Shown one piece after another: positions 32,110 to 41,767 of a stretch of DNA of 64,000 nucleotides. The notes under the pieces are model-generated. The model did not search any database, was not told where the DNA came from, and saw only the letters and a list, made by a program, of their open reading frames with translations. The position numbers and the translations under genes were made by a program. The DNA comes from Magnetospira sp. QH-2 (lineage in GTDB: Bacteria; Pseudomonadota; Alphaproteobacteria; Rhodospirillales; Magnetospiraceae), in the NCBI RefSeq assembly GCF_000968135.1, contig NZ_FO538765.1, positions 2,247,819 to 2,311,818 on the forward strand. Direction: 5' to 3'. The first letter of the stretch is position 1. The number at the start of each line of letters is the position of its first letter.

Positions 32110-34377
32110 ATGTTGTACGGCATGTTTTCATCCGCGATTATGGGCATGTACTCCCAGGCTCAGACCATGAGTAACATCGGCACCAATATCGCCAATGTGA
32201 ATACAGGCGGCTACAAACGCACCGACACGCACTTCTCCACGGTGCTCAGCGAGCGGATGCAGCACGAAGGCGATCAAGGCGGAATCAGACCTAAGGAATA
32301 CAATCGGATTTCCAATCAGGGCAATATTGTCGGCACCGACAGAGCCTTGGACCTGGCCATCAACGGCTCCGGTTTTTTCGTTTTGAACACCAAAGCGGAT
32401 GGGAGCGGTGATACTTTTTACGGACGCGACGGCTCGTTCCATCAGGAAAGTGGCGAATTGTCCTCCGCCGTTGATAACAATGGCAATACCGTCCAATTCA
32501 AGAAAGGCTATCTGGCCGATAAGAACGGTTATTTCGTGCAAGGCTGGGAAGCCGACATCAACGGCAATTTCTCTCCAGGAGGTACCTTGAAGCCCATCCG
32601 CCTGGATATGTTCGCCTATTATGACCAGCCGGTTTCGACCACGGAGGCCAACCTGCACCTCAATCTGCCCGCCGATGCGGTGCCCGGTGAGAATTTCCGT
32701 TATAGCGCGGCGGTGTTTGACAGCCTGGGCGCTACTCAGGCCGTAACCTATAACTTCACCAAGACCGATACGGAAAACGAATGGACGGTGCAGGGCACTT
32801 ACGACACCTTGCCCACGGCCCAGGTGAATTCGGTTTCCCTAAGCGCTGGGCAGACCGACACCCTTACTCTCACCGGAACCGTCGAGGCTGGTGATACCTA
32901 CACGGCATCCATCAACGGCAACGCGGTTAACTATGTCGTCCTTCCCGGGGATGTCACCATTGACGATGTGCGCACCGGCTTGATGAATGCCATCAATGCA
33001 AGTGGTACCGTCAATACAATTGTCGCGGCCACGGCCGGGGCATTGCCGGGACAGATGGTTCTCAACTCCGTGGCTGCCGGCGCCACTTTCACAACCACGA
33101 CCAGCGCCACCAATGCCGGCATCGCCACTGACGAAGCCATTGCGGTGAGTAGCGGCAGTTCCATTGAAGCTGGGGACGTCTATACCGTGACCATCGATGG
33201 CACGGCGGTAAGCTACACGGCATTGGGCACCGAGACCGATATGGACGGGGTCCGCGACGGACTGGTCGCGGCCATCAATGCCCACGCCACCGTCAGCACC
33301 AAGGTCACCGCAACGCCAAGTACAACCACCGGCGAAATCACCCTGACCGCCGCCACGGCAGGCACGGCCTTCGACGCCACGGTCTCGGCCACCAATGGCG
33401 GCGCCATTGCCGACAACAGCATCACGACCGCCATCACCACCGCCAATCTGAGTGCAACGCCGACCACCACTTCCAAGTCCACATTTGTTTTTGATGGCCA
33501 AGGCAAGCTCTCGGAGATTCGCACCGGCGCGGCGCAAGCCCAGGTCAATACTCTTACCCTGACCGGCGGTGTTATCGAGGCCGGTGATACCTATACGGCG
33601 ACCATCGGCACCACCGATGTCACCTATACGACTTTGGGGACGGAAGCGGATATCGATGCCGTCCGTGACGCTCTGATGAATGCGATCAACGCCGATGCCA
33701 CCGCCGGCGCGACGGTTGTCGCCACGGCGGGAGCGAACCCTGGCGAAATCGTGCTAACCGCGAACACGCCCGGTACGCCGTTCACCATCGGATTCAATGC
33801 CGCCAATGGTGGGGCGACCGCCGACAATGCCATCGCCGGGGTGAATACGACACCCAACAAAGTCAACCTGCCCTCGAGCAATCCGGCCACGACACTGACC
33901 AATTCCTTTACTTGGGCCAATGGCGGCACGGCCACCACCGCCTTCGATTTCACCGATACCACCCAGTTTGCCTCCGATGATCTGGTACAGCTCTACTACG
34001 ACAGAAACGGCAATACCGGCGGGCAATTGAGCGGTATTACCTTCGATACCTTCGGGGTGGCGGTTGGCTCCTTCTCCAACGGCACCTCGCGGGCCTTGTA
34101 CAAGCTGCCTTTGGCCCAGTTCGTCAATCCGGATCTGCTCAGCATCTATGACGGCAATGTTTACGGGATCAATGACAACGTGCTGGCCCCGTCCTTGGTT
34201 TCGGCGGAATTGGATGGTTTCGCCACCTTTACGCCCAACGCCAAAGAGCTTTCAAACGTTGACATCGGCGATGAATTCTCCAAGATCATCATGACTCAAA
34301 ACGCCTATAATTCCTCTGCCACGGTATTCAAGACCGTGGACGAAATGACGGTGGTGGCCAAGGACCTGATCCGCTGA
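32110..34377 (+). CDS. flgE: Flagellar hook protein FlgE with inserted repeat modules
   Basis: A 755-residue hook protein, much longer than the usual 400-450. N-terminal helix MSNIGTNIANVNTGGYKRTDTHF and C-terminal helix NVDIGDEFSKIIMTQNAYNSSATVFKTVDEM are canonical. Three similar 95-100-residue modules (EAGDTYTASINGNAV; EAGDVYTVTIDGTAV; EAGDTYTATIGTTDV, each followed by DVRTGLMNAI-type helices) are inserted: two before FDGQGKLSEI and one after. The ATG at 32110 aligns with other FlgE starts; TTG at 32101 is less likely. Confidence 0.95.
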   Translation: MLYGMFSSAIMGMYSQAQTMSNIGTNIANVNTGGYKRTDTHFSTVLSERMQHEGDQGGIRPKEYNRISNQGNIVGTDRALDLAINGSGFFVLNTKADGSGDTFYGRDGSFHQESGELSSAVDNNGNTVQFKKGYLADKNGYFVQGWEADINGNFSPGGTLKPIRLDMFAYYDQPVSTTEANLHLNLPADAVPGENFRYSAAVFDSLGATQAVTYNFTKTDTENEWTVQGTYDTLPTAQVNSVSLSAGQTDTLTLTGTVEAGDTYTASINGNAVNYVVLPGDVTIDDVRTGLMNAINASGTVNTIVAATAGALPGQMVLNSVAAGATFTTTTSATNAGIATDEAIAVSSGSSIEAGDVYTVTIDGTAVSYTALGTETDMDGVRDGLVAAINAHATVSTKVTATPSTTTGEITLTAATAGTAFDATVSATNGGAIADNSITTAITTANLSATPTTTSKSTFVFDGQGKLSEIRTGAAQAQVNTLTLTGGVIEAGDTYTATIGTTDVTYTTLGTEADIDAVRDALMNAINADATAGATVVATAGANPGEIVLTANTPGTPFTIGFNAANGGATADNAIAGVNTTPNKVNLPSSNPATTLTNSFTWANGGTATTAFDFTDTTQFASDDLVQLYYDRNGNTGGQLSGITFDTFGVAVGSFSNGTSRALYKLPLAQFVNPDLLSIYDGNVYGINDNVLAPSLVSAELDGFATFTPNAKELSNVDIGDEFSKIIMTQNAYNSSATVFKTVDEMTVVAKDLIR

Positions 34378-34404
34378 CGCCATCTCACCCACTGAAAGGG
34401 CCCA

Positions 34405-35397
34405 ATGGCTAATGCTCCACTGAAAAAAGCCTTGGTCACCTTGATCATTGGCGATTCCTACGTCGAGGCGTTCGAGAAGTACATTCAGCCTACCTGGAAG
34501 CCTTATGCCGAAAAGCACGGCTATGATATCGTTGCGCTGACGGATCTCATCGATCAGGACTGCGATCTATCGAGAAAATCCATCCATTGGCAAAAACTGC
34601 TCATTGGCCTGCATCCGCAACTCAAGGAATACGATCGGCTGGTCTGGATCGATTCGGATATTCTGATCAACTATCATATCGCTCCCTGCATTGTTTCCGC
34701 CCATACCGGCACCGGGATCGGCGGCGTCGCAACCAGCCCGCCCGACTGGGGCATGGGCGGCCAAGCGTTCGGGCGCTCCAGCCTCCATAGCATCATGCAG
34801 CAGTTGCGCATTTGCGCCCACAGAGCCCCGCCCCGCCCCGTCAGCATCCTGCAATCAAACTACCAAGACTATTATCGGGTCATGGGACTGGAAGGCACCG
34901 CCGACCAAATGATCAACACCGGCGTACTGGTCTTTGATCCGGCCGTTCACGCCTCGCTCTTGGCCGAAGTCTACTTAAAGCATGAAAAGAACTTTATCGA
35001 TTTCGAGATGACTCCCCTGTCTTTCGAGATTCTGGAACAGGGGCTGTTTGACCCATTGGACGAGCGCTTCAACATGCCTTGGAGCCAGGTGGTCCTGCGC
35101 CATTACCCGTTCCTGTTTAACAACGAGTTCCTGCATGCCCATCCGGATCTGATCGTCCAATGTGTCAATGCCACCTTCCGCCAGTCCTGGTTTTTGCATT
35201 TCGCGGGAACGAGCAAGCATCCAATCACCAAACTGCCACTGCACTCGGTGGATATCACCTGCCCCGACCTCCCCGACCTGGTCTTTCCCGATATGAAGGA
35301 TCAGTGGCGCGAATGGTTCGAATTTGTTGACGAAATTGGTTTCCGCAAGCGCTTTGCCGAACGCAGCGCGGGACGCGATATCGACGTGTTCATATGA
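34405..35397 (+). CDS. GT-A-type glycosyltransferase beside flgE
   Basis: A 330-residue soluble protein with features of a nucleotide-sugar transferase: an N-terminal Rossmann-like strand (ALVTLIIGDSYV), IHWQKLLIGLHPQL, then the DxD motif in RLVWIDSDILINY that binds metal and nucleotide sugar, and MINTGVLVFDP. There is no signal peptide or membrane segment, so it is cytoplasmic. It lies 27 bp after flgE on the same strand and before flgI, which suggests flagellar (hook or other axial protein) glycosylation. Donor and target are unknown. Confidence 0.75.
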   Translation: MANAPLKKALVTLIIGDSYVEAFEKYIQPTWKPYAEKHGYDIVALTDLIDQDCDLSRKSIHWQKLLIGLHPQLKEYDRLVWIDSDILINYHIAPCIVSAHTGTGIGGVATSPPDWGMGGQAFGRSSLHSIMQQLRICAHRAPPRPVSILQSNYQDYYRVMGLEGTADQMINTGVLVFDPAVHASLLAEVYLKHEKNFIDFEMTPLSFEILEQGLFDPLDERFNMPWSQVVLRHYPFLFNNEFLHAHPDLIVQCVNATFRQSWFLHFAGTSKHPITKLPLHSVDITCPDLPDLVFPDMKDQWREWFEFVDEIGFRKRFAERSAGRDIDVFI

Positions 35398-35550
35398 AAA
35401 CGCAAGGTCTCGCCCCCCTGGCGGAGGGGTTGGGGAACTAGGCCAGTATGACCCGGCAGATGTTGCCCGCCGCCTCGGTTTTCTTCCCTCACGGCTGACC
35501 GCACTCAAAATTATGGCATTAATTTCAATAAATTAGATAATCCGCGCAAG

Positions 35551-35566
35551 TGGCATGGCGCTTGCA
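35551..35566 (+). promoter_or_regulatory. Sigma-54 promoter upstream of flgI
   Basis: TGGCATG, four bases, then TTGCA. The GG and GC are correctly spaced, and the TTGCA box is perfect. It lies 68 bp before the flgI ATG and would drive flgI-flgJ-flgN-flgK-flgL. Confidence 0.85.
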
Positions 35567-35618
35567 AATTCCTTGTCGGACCTTTGTAACAGGACCCAAC
35601 GGAATAGCGGAATACGTC

Positions 35619-36755
35619 ATGAAAACCATTACCAAGCGCGTTCTCACCCTTCTAAAACCGGCCCTGGTGGCCTGTGCTTTGGTGGCTGTATGGGCTCAAC
35701 CGGCCGATGCCGCCTCGCGGATCAAGGACATCGTCGAATTCGAAGGGGTCCGTGACAACCAATTGGTCGGCTACGGCCTGGTGGTCGGCCTCAACGGCAC
35801 AGGCGATAGCCTGGGTGATGGGCATTTCACCAAGCAAAGCCTGCTGGCCATGTTGGAGCGCCTGGGGGTCAAACCCACCAGTGACGGCCTGACTTCCAGC
35901 AATACCGCCGCCGTGATGGTCACCGCCACCCTGCCCCCCTTCTCCCGCAAGGGAAGCCGCATCGACGTGAGTGTCAGTGCCCTTGGCGATTCAGACAGCC
36001 TCACCGGCGGTACCTTGTTGGTTACGCCGCTGCTTGGCGCCGATGGCGAGGTTTATGCCGTTGCGCAAGGTCAGTTGGCCGTGGGCGGCTTCAGCGCTGC
36101 GGGCAACGCCGAGAGCGTGACCAAGGGTGTCCCCACCGCCGCACGGATTGCCAATGGGGCCATCATCGAACGCGAAATCGGATTTGAGCTGAGCTCCTTG
36201 CAAAGCGTCAACATCAGCCTGCGCAACCCGGATTTCACGACCGCCCGACGGTTGGCTCAGGCCATCAACGCCTTTCTCGGCACCGATGCCGCCCGGCCGC
36301 GTGATCTCGGTACCGTGCTGCTGCGGGTTCCAGACAACTACGAAGGCAATGTGGTTGGTCTCCTGACGGACATCGAACAACTGCGCATCCATCCTGACCT
36401 CATGGCCCGCGTGGTCATCGACGAACACTCCGGCACCATTGTCATGGGCGAGAACGTGCGCATCAGCACCGTTGCCATTGCCCAAGGCAGTCTGACCATT
36501 CGGATCACCGAGGCGGCGCAGGTCAGCCAACCCGGCCCGTTCGCGGAAGTGGGCGAAACCACCACCGTCGACCGCACCGATATTCAGGTAGACGAACAAG
36601 CCGACAACCGCCTGGCGGTGGTGGACGGCGGCGTCAGCCTCCAGGACCTGGTCAACGGTTTGAACGCCCTGGGCATCGGCCCCCGTGATATGATTACCAT
36701 CTTGCAGGCGATCAAGGCCGCCGGTGCCCTGCAAGCCGACATCGAGGTGATGTGA
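35619..36755 (+). CDS. flgI: Flagellar P-ring protein FlgI
   Basis: A 378-residue periplasmic P-ring protein with signal peptide (cleavage near QPADA, about residue 32) and the family start ASRIKDIVEFEGVRDNQLVGYGLVVGLNGTGD. Later come the conserved segments FTKQSLLAMLERLGVKP and SGTIVMGENVRI. The ATG at 35619 is used; longer in-frame starts would overlap the sigma-54 promoter. Confidence 0.98.
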   Translation: MKTITKRVLTLLKPALVACALVAVWAQPADAASRIKDIVEFEGVRDNQLVGYGLVVGLNGTGDSLGDGHFTKQSLLAMLERLGVKPTSDGLTSSNTAAVMVTATLPPFSRKGSRIDVSVSALGDSDSLTGGTLLVTPLLGADGEVYAVAQGQLAVGGFSAAGNAESVTKGVPTAARIANGAIIEREIGFELSSLQSVNISLRNPDFTTARRLAQAINAFLGTDAARPRDLGTVLLRVPDNYEGNVVGLLTDIEQLRIHPDLMARVVIDEHSGTIVMGENVRISTVAIAQGSLTIRITEAAQVSQPGPFAEVGETTTVDRTDIQVDEQADNRLAVVDGGVSLQDLVNGLNALGIGPRDMITILQAIKAAGALQADIEVM

Positions 36756-37078
36756 TGACCGGAACAGACCTGATGGCCGCCCAGATGGAAAATGCCCTGA
36801 TGGCCGGCAAAGCGCTGCAACAGCCGAAGCCAACGGCCAACCTGGGCCGCATGCGCGAAGTCGCCGAGGATTTCGAGGCTGTGTTCCTTGGCCAGATGCT
36901 GCAACCGATGTTTAACAGCATTGGCGCCGAAGAGCCTTTCGGTGGCGGCCACGCGGAAAAGGTCTGGCGCAGCATGATGGTCGATGAGTTCGGCAAGCAG
37001 ATGGCCAAATCCGGTGGCGTCGGTATCGCTGATTCCATCATGCGACAAATGATCCTGATGCAGGAGAAAGCCCAATGA
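36755..37078 (+). CDS. flgJ: Rod-binding protein (FlgJ N-domain type)
   Basis: A 107-residue protein with the rod-binding domain (AEDFEAVFLGQMLQPMFNSI, then MVDEFGKQMAKSGGVGIADSIMRQM). It lacks the muramidase domain of enteric FlgJ, the usual form in alphaproteobacteria, so rod penetration of the wall needs another enzyme. The ATG overlaps the flgI stop by one base; a GTG one codon earlier is possible. Confidence 0.9.
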   Translation: MTGTDLMAAQMENALMAGKALQQPKPTANLGRMREVAEDFEAVFLGQMLQPMFNSIGAEEPFGGGHAEKVWRSMMVDEFGKQMAKSGGVGIADSIMRQMILMQEKAQ

Positions 37079-37539
37079 ATAGCCCCGATACATCCAAGTA
37101 TCCCCATGCGGATCTGGTCGACGATATCTTCTATGTGGCCGAGCGCATGATCGATTTCCTGGAACGCGAAAATCAGGCCCTCTACGACAAGAACTACGAC
37201 CTTATCAAGGAGACGGTCGACGAGAAAATCAAACTCTCCATCGGCTACGAGAAGCTCTATCGAAAGCTTTCATCCAACCCGGAAGCTCTGGCCCAACTGC
37301 CCGATGAAGTGCGCCAGGAGTTGCGTGAAATGGCCAAGGATTTGGATGACCTGCTGGATGAAAACGGCATGCTTTTGGAAGCCAAGATCAAGGCGGTTCA
37401 GATCGTCGTGAACATGGTGGCCGAAGCCGCGCGAACCACCAAAAACGGTCCGAGTACTTACGATGCAGACGGCGCCGTGGCCCGCGAGGAACCTCGCGCG
37501 CCTACCCGCACGTCCTTCGCGCTCGACCGCAACTTCTAG
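37075..37539 (+). CDS. flgN: FlgN-type chaperone for hook-associated proteins
   Basis: A 154-residue helical protein (FLERENQALYDKNYDLIKETVDEKIKLSIGYEKLYRKL) that matches FlgN-like export chaperones in size, charge and place. FlgN binds FlgK and FlgL, the next two genes. Its ATG overlaps the flgJ stop by four bases (ATGA). The name rests on fold-like pattern and position. Confidence 0.75.
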   Translation: MNSPDTSKYPHADLVDDIFYVAERMIDFLERENQALYDKNYDLIKETVDEKIKLSIGYEKLYRKLSSNPEALAQLPDEVRQELREMAKDLDDLLDENGMLLEAKIKAVQIVVNMVAEAARTTKNGPSTYDADGAVAREEPRAPTRTSFALDRNF

Positions 37540-37557
37540 ACCTCGAGGAGAGGTTTC

Positions 37558-39813
37558 ATGGCCGGCAATATCACCCTCGCATTGCAGACAGCTACTTCCG
37601 GACTCATGGCCAGTCAGGCCGGTCTTGATGTGGTCGCCAATAACATCGCCAACAGCAATACGGAGGGATATTCCCGTAAGATCGCCAACTTCGAGCAACG
37701 GGTCGTCGCCGCCGACGGCGCGGGCGTGCAGATCGCCGAGGTCACCCGCATCGTCGATGAAAACCTGCTGAAAAGTTTCCGTCGAGAACTGGGCAATACG
37801 GCCGAAGTATCGGTCAAAATGGACTACTTCGACCGGGTGCAGAATCTGTTCGGGGAACCCGCAGACAATGACTCTGTGGCTCACCTTATCGAAGAATTGA
37901 CCATGTCCTTTGAAACCCTGTCCACCTCGCCGGAGCGTACCTTCGAGCAGGCGGAAGTGGTGCGCCGGGCCACCGAAATCGGCGTCAAGCTCAACCTGAT
38001 GACCAATACCTTGCAAGACATGCGCTGGCAGGCGGACAAAGCCATCGCCGATGCCACGACCCGCATCAACAATCTGTCCTCCGAAATCGAGGATATGAAC
38101 AATAAAATCGTCACCAATTCAACCATCGGCCACGACGTGACAGACCTTCTGGATAAAAGGGACATGGCCTTGGACGAACTGTCCTCCTATTTGGATATCC
38201 AGTATTTCACCCGTGAAAACAACGATGTGGTGGTATTCACCGAAGGCGGCGTGGCGCTGATCGATCATACCGCGCGGCAGATGACCCATATCGCGGCCTC
38301 CCAATTGGATGCCACGGTGACTCACTCCAAGGGCAACATCGGGGCCATCACCCTTTCCGGTGGCGGCACGTCTGAAATCGACATTACCGGATTGATCACC
38401 CGCGGCGAGTTGAAGGGCCTGATTGACCTGCGCGATCACACGTTGACTGATTTGCAAAGTCAGCTCGATATGCTGGCCGGTGAGTTGCGCGACACGGTGA
38501 ATGCCCTGCACAACGACGGTGCCCCCTTCCCCGGGCTAACCTCGGCCACCGGCACTCGCACTTTCGTCGATCCCTCGACCCAAACCATCACCTTGTCCGG
38601 CGGCGATGTGACGGTGGCCCTGCTCGATACCAGTGGTGATCAAGTAGCCGCAACAACTCTTGACACCATCATGCAATCGACCACCTACGGTTCGTTGGCC
38701 GCCGGTCTCGCGGCCAATGCGAAAACCGCGACCGGCCCTTGGGATATCACGGAAATAGCCGCGACCTTGCAATCCTACATTCAGGCCAACGGCGGCAGCA
38801 CCAGCGATACGGTGACGGTCAACACTGCGGGCAATCTCGAAATCAATATAAGCACCAGCAACCTGGGAATCGTGTTCCGCGATGAAACGGCCACCGCCAA
38901 TGGTTCCACCAACAGCGATGTGACCATTCAGTACGATGCCAATGGCGATGGAACGGTCGATCGCCATGTCTCGGGTTTCTCGACATTCTTCGGTCTCAAT
39001 GACCTTTTTGTCGATGGCCTCGACCGGACCCGCCACGACAGCGACATCAAGGCCAGCAACTACACCTGGCGTCCCACCAACGGCATGAACATGATGTTCA
39101 AGGATGGCACCAGCACGGCGGAAAGCATCACCTTGTTGGGTGGTACGGCCTACTCGCTCAGTGACATCGCCGAACTGATCAATGACGCCAACGATGGCAT
39201 TTCCTTTGTGACCGCGACGGTCATTCCCGATGGGTCAGGCAATCGGTTGCGCTTGGAGCATGATGATGGACAGGTCTTCGAGGTTCTTGACGATCAAGGA
39301 GTCGGTGGCACCGATTCTTTCATCGAAAACCTGGGCCTGGAAATGAGCGATGCCAGAGCCGCCCAATTTTTTGGCGTGCGCTCCGATATCGTCAGCTCTC
39401 CGGCGCTGCAATCCCGCGGGGTCATCCAATGGAACGCGGACCTGGGCATCAACGGCGAATACTTCTTGAGCATCGGTGACAATACGATCAGCCAGAACAT
39501 CGCCGAAATGATGACTAACGGGCATAGTTTTGAGGCCACCGGCGGCCTGTATGACCAGACGGTCACCTTCTCGGAATACGGCGGCGCCATTTTGTCTTAC
39601 AATGCCGGTTTGGTCGCCACCACGGAACGCACACTTGAAAGTCAGGAAACCCTCAGCGAGGCCCTGCGCGAACAGGCTGACAACTACAGCGGCGTCAACT
39701 TGGATCAGGAAATGGCCAATCTATTGATTTTCCAGCAGTCCTTTTCCGCCGCAGCACGGGTGATCAATATCATCACCCAAATGTTCGACGACTTGGAATC
39801 GATGATCAGGTAA
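37558..39813 (+). CDS. flgK: Hook-filament junction protein FlgK (HAP1)
   Basis: A 751-residue hook-associated protein 1. It starts MAGNITLALQTATSGLMASQAGLDVVANNIANSNT and ends with the SGVNLDQEMANLLIFQQSFSAAARVINIITQMFDDL helix. It is longer than enteric FlgK (about 550), with a beta-rich, Thr/Asp-rich centre. GAGGAGAGG precedes the ATG. It is followed by flgL after 29 bp. Confidence 0.96.
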   Translation: MAGNITLALQTATSGLMASQAGLDVVANNIANSNTEGYSRKIANFEQRVVAADGAGVQIAEVTRIVDENLLKSFRRELGNTAEVSVKMDYFDRVQNLFGEPADNDSVAHLIEELTMSFETLSTSPERTFEQAEVVRRATEIGVKLNLMTNTLQDMRWQADKAIADATTRINNLSSEIEDMNNKIVTNSTIGHDVTDLLDKRDMALDELSSYLDIQYFTRENNDVVVFTEGGVALIDHTARQMTHIAASQLDATVTHSKGNIGAITLSGGGTSEIDITGLITRGELKGLIDLRDHTLTDLQSQLDMLAGELRDTVNALHNDGAPFPGLTSATGTRTFVDPSTQTITLSGGDVTVALLDTSGDQVAATTLDTIMQSTTYGSLAAGLAANAKTATGPWDITEIAATLQSYIQANGGSTSDTVTVNTAGNLEINISTSNLGIVFRDETATANGSTNSDVTIQYDANGDGTVDRHVSGFSTFFGLNDLFVDGLDRTRHDSDIKASNYTWRPTNGMNMMFKDGTSTAESITLLGGTAYSLSDIAELINDANDGISFVTATVIPDGSGNRLRLEHDDGQVFEVLDDQGVGGTDSFIENLGLEMSDARAAQFFGVRSDIVSSPALQSRGVIQWNADLGINGEYFLSIGDNTISQNIAEMMTNGHSFEATGGLYDQTVTFSEYGGAILSYNAGLVATTERTLESQETLSEALREQADNYSGVNLDQEMANLLIFQQSFSAAARVINIITQMFDDLESMIR

Positions 39814-39842
39814 ACTGGTTATAGAAGGATAAGGAGGCCGTC

Positions 39843-41606
39843 ATGGTCACCCGCATAGCAGATTTATCGTTCACCACCTCGATGGTGGGTCGGCTGCAAC
39901 AGCTGCAGGCGAACCTTCTTGAAAAGCAGGTGCAGGTCTCGAGCGAAAAGAAATCGCAGCAGTACTCTGGTATCTCTGACCATTCCCAACGCTTGGTCAG
40001 CATTGAGAATTTGACCGCCCTGAATGATCGATATGTCCGCAACAACGATATTGTCGGCACAAGGTTGGAAGTTCAGTGGAACGCCTATCAGGCCACGGAG
40101 ATTACCATTACCGACATGCGCGACCGCCTCGAGACTTTCCTTGAATTCTCGACCAGTGACGAAACCGCGGTCGATGACATTCAGGACTGGGCGTATAAAT
40201 CCATGCTGGCCATTGAATCACAGCTCAATGCCTTTGTGGATGGGCAGTATCTTTTCGCCGGATCCAAAACCCATACCAAGCCGGTGGATTTCGGACTGAC
40301 CAATCTTAGTGACTTCCAGGCCAAGTATGACGGCGAGAAGGTCACCTATCCGACCACTCGCGATGCCCACTTGGTCGAAACATCCTTGTCCGAGGACACC
40401 ACGGGCAACAGCACCTCCTGGCTCAGCTTCAACGCCACCACCAATATCATCACGGCCTCCACATCGGCCTTTGGCACGCTGAAAGCGGGATCGGTCTTTA
40501 CGGTCTCAGGATCCCCCAGCAACGACGGCAACTACAGCGTTCGTGACGCCTATGCGTTCGATACCAGTGCCTTGGACGCAGCACCGACGATTACTTTGCC
40601 TGATGCCTCGACCCTGACCAATGCCGACTTCGGGACATTGAGCTATTCCAATCCAGTGACCATCACCGCGGCAACAGCGAGTTCCTTGTCCGGAATCGCG
40701 GTCGGTGATTCCATTACGATCGCCGGATCGACGGATGCCGACAACGACGGCACCTATACCGTGTCCGCCAATACCGGCACGGTGCTGACCGTTGTCCCCA
40801 ACAAGATCACCGTCGCGACAGCCTTTGACACCAGTGCGCTGGACGCTGCGCCGACAATCGATTCATCGGTCTCCGGTGTCGGCGATCTGACCGCCGCCGA
40901 CTATGGCACCCTGAGTTTTACCACCCCCAATACCGTCGTTGCCGCGACAGGAGGATCCCTGGCCAATTTGTCCGTTGGGGACGTGTTCACCATCTCCAAT
41001 GCCACCGATTCCGACAATGACGGCAAATACACGGTGCTGACCAACGACGGCACCACCATGACCGTTACCTCATCAACCTTGACCACCGAAGCCGGTGTGG
41101 CTGGGACCATCACCGCCTCCAACTACTTCAAGGGCGACGATACGGTGTTGACTCATCGCATCGACAAAGACTTCACCATCGACATGGACATCAACGGCAT
41201 CCACCCGGCATTCGAGAAAGCCATCCGGGCCATGGGCATCATCGCCCAGGGCACTTTTGGCACCGCCGGCGGTCTGGACGCCAACGAAAACCGGGTCACC
41301 GAGGCCCGCTGGTTGCTGGATTCAGCCTTGGATCAGGTCACCGGCGAGGCGCCACCCTACGGCACCGAAGTTTCCGGAGACATGGTCTCGTTGGGCTTTA
41401 ATATCGGCTTCAAACAAATCCTGATGGAAGATACCAAGGAGCGCTTCACCAAGCTCAACACGGTCCTGACGGTGCAGGCCGACGAAATTGAAAACGTCGA
41501 CCTGGCCCTGGCCATTGCCGAGTTCACCGATGCGTCCACGGCGTTGCAGGCCGCTTATCAAGCCTTCGCCCAGGCCCAATCCTTGTCCTTGGCTGATTAT
41601 CTTTAA
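39843..41606 (+). CDS. flgL: Hook-filament junction protein FlgL (HAP3) with repeat insert
   Basis: A 587-residue protein, about twice the usual length. The flagellin-like N-terminus (QLQANLLEKQVQVSSEKKSQQYSGISDHSQRLVSIENL) and C-terminus (LAIAEFTDASTALQAAYQAFAQAQSLSLADYL) are intact. The centre contains tandem beta repeats of about 90 residues, two of them starting DTSALDAAPTI and containing VGDSITIAG/VGDVFTISN and DGTYTV/DGKYTV. The start has AAGGAGG. Its TAA stop is the target duplication of the 161-bp element copy 2. Confidence 0.9.
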   Translation: MVTRIADLSFTTSMVGRLQQLQANLLEKQVQVSSEKKSQQYSGISDHSQRLVSIENLTALNDRYVRNNDIVGTRLEVQWNAYQATEITITDMRDRLETFLEFSTSDETAVDDIQDWAYKSMLAIESQLNAFVDGQYLFAGSKTHTKPVDFGLTNLSDFQAKYDGEKVTYPTTRDAHLVETSLSEDTTGNSTSWLSFNATTNIITASTSAFGTLKAGSVFTVSGSPSNDGNYSVRDAYAFDTSALDAAPTITLPDASTLTNADFGTLSYSNPVTITAATASSLSGIAVGDSITIAGSTDADNDGTYTVSANTGTVLTVVPNKITVATAFDTSALDAAPTIDSSVSGVGDLTAADYGTLSFTTPNTVVAATGGSLANLSVGDVFTISNATDSDNDGKYTVLTNDGTTMTVTSSTLTTEAGVAGTITASNYFKGDDTVLTHRIDKDFTIDMDINGIHPAFEKAIRAMGIIAQGTFGTAGGLDANENRVTEARWLLDSALDQVTGEAPPYGTEVSGDMVSLGFNIGFKQILMEDTKERFTKLNTVLTVQADEIENVDLALAIAEFTDASTALQAAYQAFAQAQSLSLADYL

Positions 41607-41767
41607 GAGGCGGATTTAAAAGTATCCTTTAGATATCAAGGCAGTAAATTTTTGATCTGGCCAGGAAAGGCCGACGACACGGGGCGGCGCCCCGTTAGGA
41701 GGTCTTGACGCCGCCAGAGCGGAAATATACGCCCTCGAGATCAAAGGAATACTTTTGAATCCGACTC
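41607..41767. mobile_element. 161-bp MITE-like element, copy 2
   Basis: Same length as copy 1 (16406-16566), with five differences between them (about 97% identity). It is flanked by TAA on both sides (41604-41606 and 41768-41770). The left TAA is the stop codon of flgL. The inverted ends, the central hairpin and CCAGGAAAGG/TTGACGCC core are as in copy 1. No coding capacity. Confidence 0.88.

Noticed and set aside
35405-35440. CCCCT/AGGGG hairpin after the glycosyltransferase as a terminator
   Set aside because: The stem is only five pairs and no T-run follows.
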